DNA from: Chloroflexota bacterium
Lineage (GTDB): Bacteria; Chloroflexota; Dehalococcoidia; Lucifugimonadales; Australimonadaceae
Reading direction: 5' to 3'
DNA: 43,112 bases
Assembly: GCA_009838965.1 (NCBI GenBank)
Contig: VXQP01000012.1
Location: 1 to 43,112 of the forward strand
Positions 40,718 to 43,112 of the stretch are shown piece by piece. Position numbers and translations under genes: made by a program. Each line of letters opens with the position of its first letter. Position 1 is the first letter of the stretch. The notes under the pieces were generated by a model. That model did no database searches and had not been told where the DNA came from. It saw only the letters and a program-made list of their open reading frames with translations.

Positions 40718-41539
40718 ATGGCGGATAAGCCGCTGGACGGCAAGGTCGCGCTCATAACCGGCGCAGGAAGCTCGATGGGCATGGGGCGCGAGATGGCGCT
40801 TGCGCTCGCGGAAGCCGGAGCGCGCGTCGCACTCATGGACGTCAACGCCGAACAACTGGAGCGCAACGTGAACGACGCGTGGGAGGTCGGCGGCGACGAC
40901 TGCGCGCTCCCCATCGTCGGCAGCGTCAACAGCTGGGACGACGCCCAGCGCGCCGTAAGCGAGACCATCGCGGGCCTTGGCGGTCTGCACGTCGTCATCA
41001 ACAACGCAGGCGTGCCCAGCCGCCGCCCCGGCGGTTTCTGGGAGTTGCCGCCGGAGGAGTGGGTGCACGCCCTCAGCGTCAACACGAACGGCCCCTTCCT
41101 CATGGCACGCGCCGCCATAGGCCACATGCGGGAGCAGGGCTGGGGCCGCATCGTCGGCGTCACGACCAGCCTCGACACCATGATCCGCAACCTTCCCTAC
41201 GGCCCGTCGAAGTCTGCGCACGAGTCGTTCATCGCCATCATCGCCAAACAGCTGGACGGCTCCGGCGTCACCGCGAACGTCCTCATCCCCGGCGGGGCCA
41301 CGAACACCAACTTCATCTCGGACGCCGACGTACGCGACCGCGACACTCTCATCCAGCCCATCGTGATGCGCGCGCCCATCGTCTGGCTCGCGTCCAACGA
41401 GGCCGACGGCACCACCGGACGACGCATCATCGCCTCGAAGTGGGACGCGAGCCTGCCCATCGAACAGCGCCTGGAGGCCGCTGCGGCGCCCGCCGCCTGG
41501 CCCCAGCTCGGACGCCCCGCCGCCGAACAGGGGCCTTAA
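40718..41539 (+). CDS. short-chain dehydrogenase/reductase
   Basis: This 273-residue SDR has the cofactor motif LITGAGSSMGMGREMA (residues 13-28) and NNAGVPSRR. The serine is in GVTTSLDTM and the catalytic Tyr-x3-Lys in YGPSKSAHESF. LIPGGATNTNF near the C-terminus is typical of classical SDRs. Asp in LMDVN after the second strand favours NAD over NADP. AGGAGG lies well placed before the ATG. The class III aminotransferase gene begins 10 bases after its stop, so a keto-group-forming dehydrogenase followed by transamination is a reasonable pairing. Confidence 0.87.
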   Translation: MADKPLDGKVALITGAGSSMGMGREMALALAEAGARVALMDVNAEQLERNVNDAWEVGGDDCALPIVGSVNSWDDAQRAVSETIAGLGGLHVVINNAGVPSRRPGGFWELPPEEWVHALSVNTNGPFLMARAAIGHMREQGWGRIVGVTTSLDTMIRNLPYGPSKSAHESFIAIIAKQLDGSGVTANVLIPGGATNTNFISDADVRDRDTLIQPIVMRAPIVWLASNEADGTTGRRIIASKWDASLPIEQRLEAAAAPAAWPQLGRPAAEQGP

Positions 41540-41549
41540 GGAGCACGAC

Positions 41550-42920
41550 ATGACCACCAACCCGCACGACGAACTGCAGGAAGCAGCCCTCAACCACCTC
41601 TGGATGCCGACCCAGGACTGGAGCGACCTTGCCGAGAACGGCGTGACGTTCATGGACGAGGGCGACGGCGTCCGCATCAGGTCCGGCGACGGCAGGTGGG
41701 GCTACGACGGCATCGCCGGGCTGATGCTCGTGAACGTCGGCCACGGACGCCAGGAGATCGTGGACGCCGTCGCGGGGCAGCTGGGCAAACTGCACTACGC
41801 CAACACCTTCAAGTACGGCTCGGAGCCGGTAGTGCGCTTCGCCGCCAAGGTCGCCTCGCACACGCCGGGCGACCTCAACCGCACTTACTTCACCAGCGGC
41901 GGCTCGGAGGCGGTTGAGACCGCCCTGAAGATCGCCTACCGCTACCACTACAACCGCGGCGAGCCCGGCAGGCGCAAGTTCATCGGGCGCGAGGGCTCCT
42001 ACCACGGCACGACGCGCGGCGCGCTCAGCGTCTCCACTTCCGCCGTCCTCGACCGCCCCTCCTACGGCGAGATCCTGCCGGACAACTTCCTCGCCGCCCC
42101 GCAGCCCGCGTACTACCGCCGCGAGGATGAATCGCTCTCGCCGTCCGAGTTCAGTATCCGGTGCGCGCAGGCCGTCGAGGACATCATCGTCGAGGAAGGG
42201 CCGGAGACCGTCGCCGCCGTCATCGCGGAGCCCGTCTCCTTCTCCGCCGGTGTTGCCATCCCGGCCGCCGAGTACTGGCCGATGCTCCGCGACATCTGCG
42301 ACCGCCACGGCGTGCTGCTCATCGCGGACGAGGTCATCACCGGCTGGGGCCGCACCGGCAGGTGGTTCGGCGTCGAGCACTGGAACGTCGTCCCTGACAT
42401 GATGACGATGGCGAAGGGCATCACCAGCGGCTACTTCCCCGTCGGCGCGTGCGTCGTGCGCGACGCCGTCTTCGAGGAGTTCCAGGGCGGGCCGGAGACG
42501 ACGTACCGCCACGGCATCACCTACGGCGGGCACCCCGCCGGCGGTGCGGCGGGCCTCGTGAACGTCGACATCATGGAGCGCGAGGACCTCATCGGGAACT
42601 CGGAGCGCATGGGCAAACGCCTCCTCGAACGGCTCGAAGCGCTCCGTGACCGTCCCACCGTCGGCGACGTGCGCGGCCTCGGCCTCATGTGCGCCATCGA
42701 CCTCGTCTCCGACAAGCAGGCGAAGACGCCCCTCGCCGAAACCCCAGGCGCGGTCGAGAGCCTCAACCAGCGCCTGCTGGACGGCGGGCTCTACACCCGC
42801 GCGACGCGCCAGGTCTTCTTCGCGCCCCCGCTCTGCGTCACCGCGGAGGAGATCGACGATATAGCAGACATCTTCGAACGCTCGCTCACCGCCACGGAAC
42901 AGGAGCTCGGCCTGGCGTGA
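41550..42920 (+). CDS. class III PLP-dependent aminotransferase
   Basis: This 456-residue fold-type I aminotransferase has FTSGGSEAVETALKIAYRYHYNRGE (PLP phosphate region) and GREGSYHGTTRGALS. GVLLIADEVITGWGRTGRWFGVEH contains the cofactor-binding Asp, and MMTMAKGITSGYFPVGA the Schiff-base Lys. This is the omega-aminotransferase/acetylornithine-like group, which transfers amino groups from omega-amino acids, amines or related donors; the donor is not evident. It follows the SDR gene and its stop overlaps the start of the lipoprotein gene (GTGA). Confidence 0.88.
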   Translation: MTTNPHDELQEAALNHLWMPTQDWSDLAENGVTFMDEGDGVRIRSGDGRWGYDGIAGLMLVNVGHGRQEIVDAVAGQLGKLHYANTFKYGSEPVVRFAAKVASHTPGDLNRTYFTSGGSEAVETALKIAYRYHYNRGEPGRRKFIGREGSYHGTTRGALSVSTSAVLDRPSYGEILPDNFLAAPQPAYYRREDESLSPSEFSIRCAQAVEDIIVEEGPETVAAVIAEPVSFSAGVAIPAAEYWPMLRDICDRHGVLLIADEVITGWGRTGRWFGVEHWNVVPDMMTMAKGITSGYFPVGACVVRDAVFEEFQGGPETTYRHGITYGGHPAGGAAGLVNVDIMEREDLIGNSERMGKRLLERLEALRDRPTVGDVRGLGLMCAIDLVSDKQAKTPLAETPGAVESLNQRLLDGGLYTRATRQVFFAPPLCVTAEEIDDIADIFERSLTATEQELGLA

Positions 42921-43112
42921 ACCGCTCCACACGAATGCGCCATGCCGCGCTCTCATTGGTGGCAGTACTCGCGCTGCTCATGGGCGCATGCGCAAGCCCT
43001 ATTCCTACTTCTACTCCCACGCACACACCCACTCCTGAGCCAACGCCTACGCCAATTCCTACGGCCACCGCGACTCCAACTCCCGCCCCACCCCCGCCCC
43101 CCACTCCTGAGC
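42917..43112 (+). CDS. lipoprotein with Thr/Pro-rich linker, N-terminal part (truncated by window end)
   Basis: The frame opens with GTG at 42917 (ATG at 42935 is an alternative). It encodes a signal peptide with a basic start (NRSTRMRH), a hydrophobic core (AALSLVAVLALLM) and a lipobox LMGAC, so the Cys would be lipidated after cleavage. Then comes a low-complexity run of Thr-Pro pairs (TPTHTPTPEPTPTP). This design is that of an exported, membrane-tethered protein with a flexible spacer. The functional domain lies beyond the window. Confidence 0.75.
   Translation, partial: MNRSTRMRHAALSLVAVLALLMGACASPIPTSTPTHTPTPEPTPTPIPTATATPTPAPPPPPTPE

Overview
The window is about 43 kb of GC-rich, densely coded chromosomal DNA. 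Most neighbouring genes overlap by 1-4 bases or sit within about 20 bases of each other, and I see no phage genes, transposase, CRISPR array or plasmid functions. The gene mix fits a free-living member of the Chloroflexota, probably a Dehalococcoidia/SAR202-like lineage. It includes a sufBCDSU operon, squalene synthesis by HpnC/HpnD/HpnE, MutS2, class II fumarase, paired acyl-CoA dehydrogenases and paired class III CoA-transferases. Dispersed intergenic hairpin repeats add to this picture. The lineage call is inference; a high-GC actinobacterium-like relative is the main alternative.

Layout. 1-2866: the end of a WD40 protein, facing a two-gene metal-related operon on the minus strand (a FeoB-like permease without a GTPase domain, and a flavoprotein with a cysteine-rich tail). 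That operon has a near-consensus promoter with an inverted repeat embedded in it. 2972-4121: tRNA-Ile2(CAU) and a membrane-anchored Clp N-domain protein. 4394-7778: fumarase, a GyrI-like ligand-binding protein and an M20 peptidase. 7790-13001: an isoprenoid block with polyprenyl diphosphate synthase, a DUF1761 membrane protein, a YjbQ protein and hpnC-hpnD-hpnE, which together can convert allylic diphosphates to squalene. 13242-19057: a sugar-acid-like group with a 2-hydroxyacid dehydrogenase homologue lacking two catalytic residues, an amidohydrolase, an FGGY kinase, a class II aldolase, a small unknown protein and an NAD-dependent epimerase. Dispersed repeats interrupt this group.

19069-24404: the Fe-S assembly operon sufBCDSU, preceded by a promoter and a perfect 14-bp inverted repeat that looks like an operator. 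24456-25258: two small, less GC-rich unknown genes. 25262-28280: YbjQ, a small membrane protein and MutS2 on the minus strand. 28402-33711: coaE, a MoxR/CbbQ-type AAA+ ATPase, a CoA-diphosphatase-like NUDIX enzyme and a 1063-residue CbbO/NorD-like VWA protein in one tightly coupled operon with no obvious client. 33751-34403: a two-gene cassette of a small unknown protein and a retropepsin-like aspartic protease. 34527-39340: two acyl-CoA dehydrogenases followed by two CaiB/BaiF CoA-transferases, in which the second transferase lacks the usual catalytic Asp. 39349-43112: a membrane protein, a maleylpyruvate-isomerase-like protein, an SDR, a class III aminotransferase and the start of a Thr/Pro-rich lipoprotein.

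The most unusual parts are the coaE-MoxR-NUDIX-VWA operon, the Cys-tailed flavoprotein/FeoB-like pair with its operator-like promoter, the palindrome in front of suf, and the small-protein/aspartic-protease cassette.
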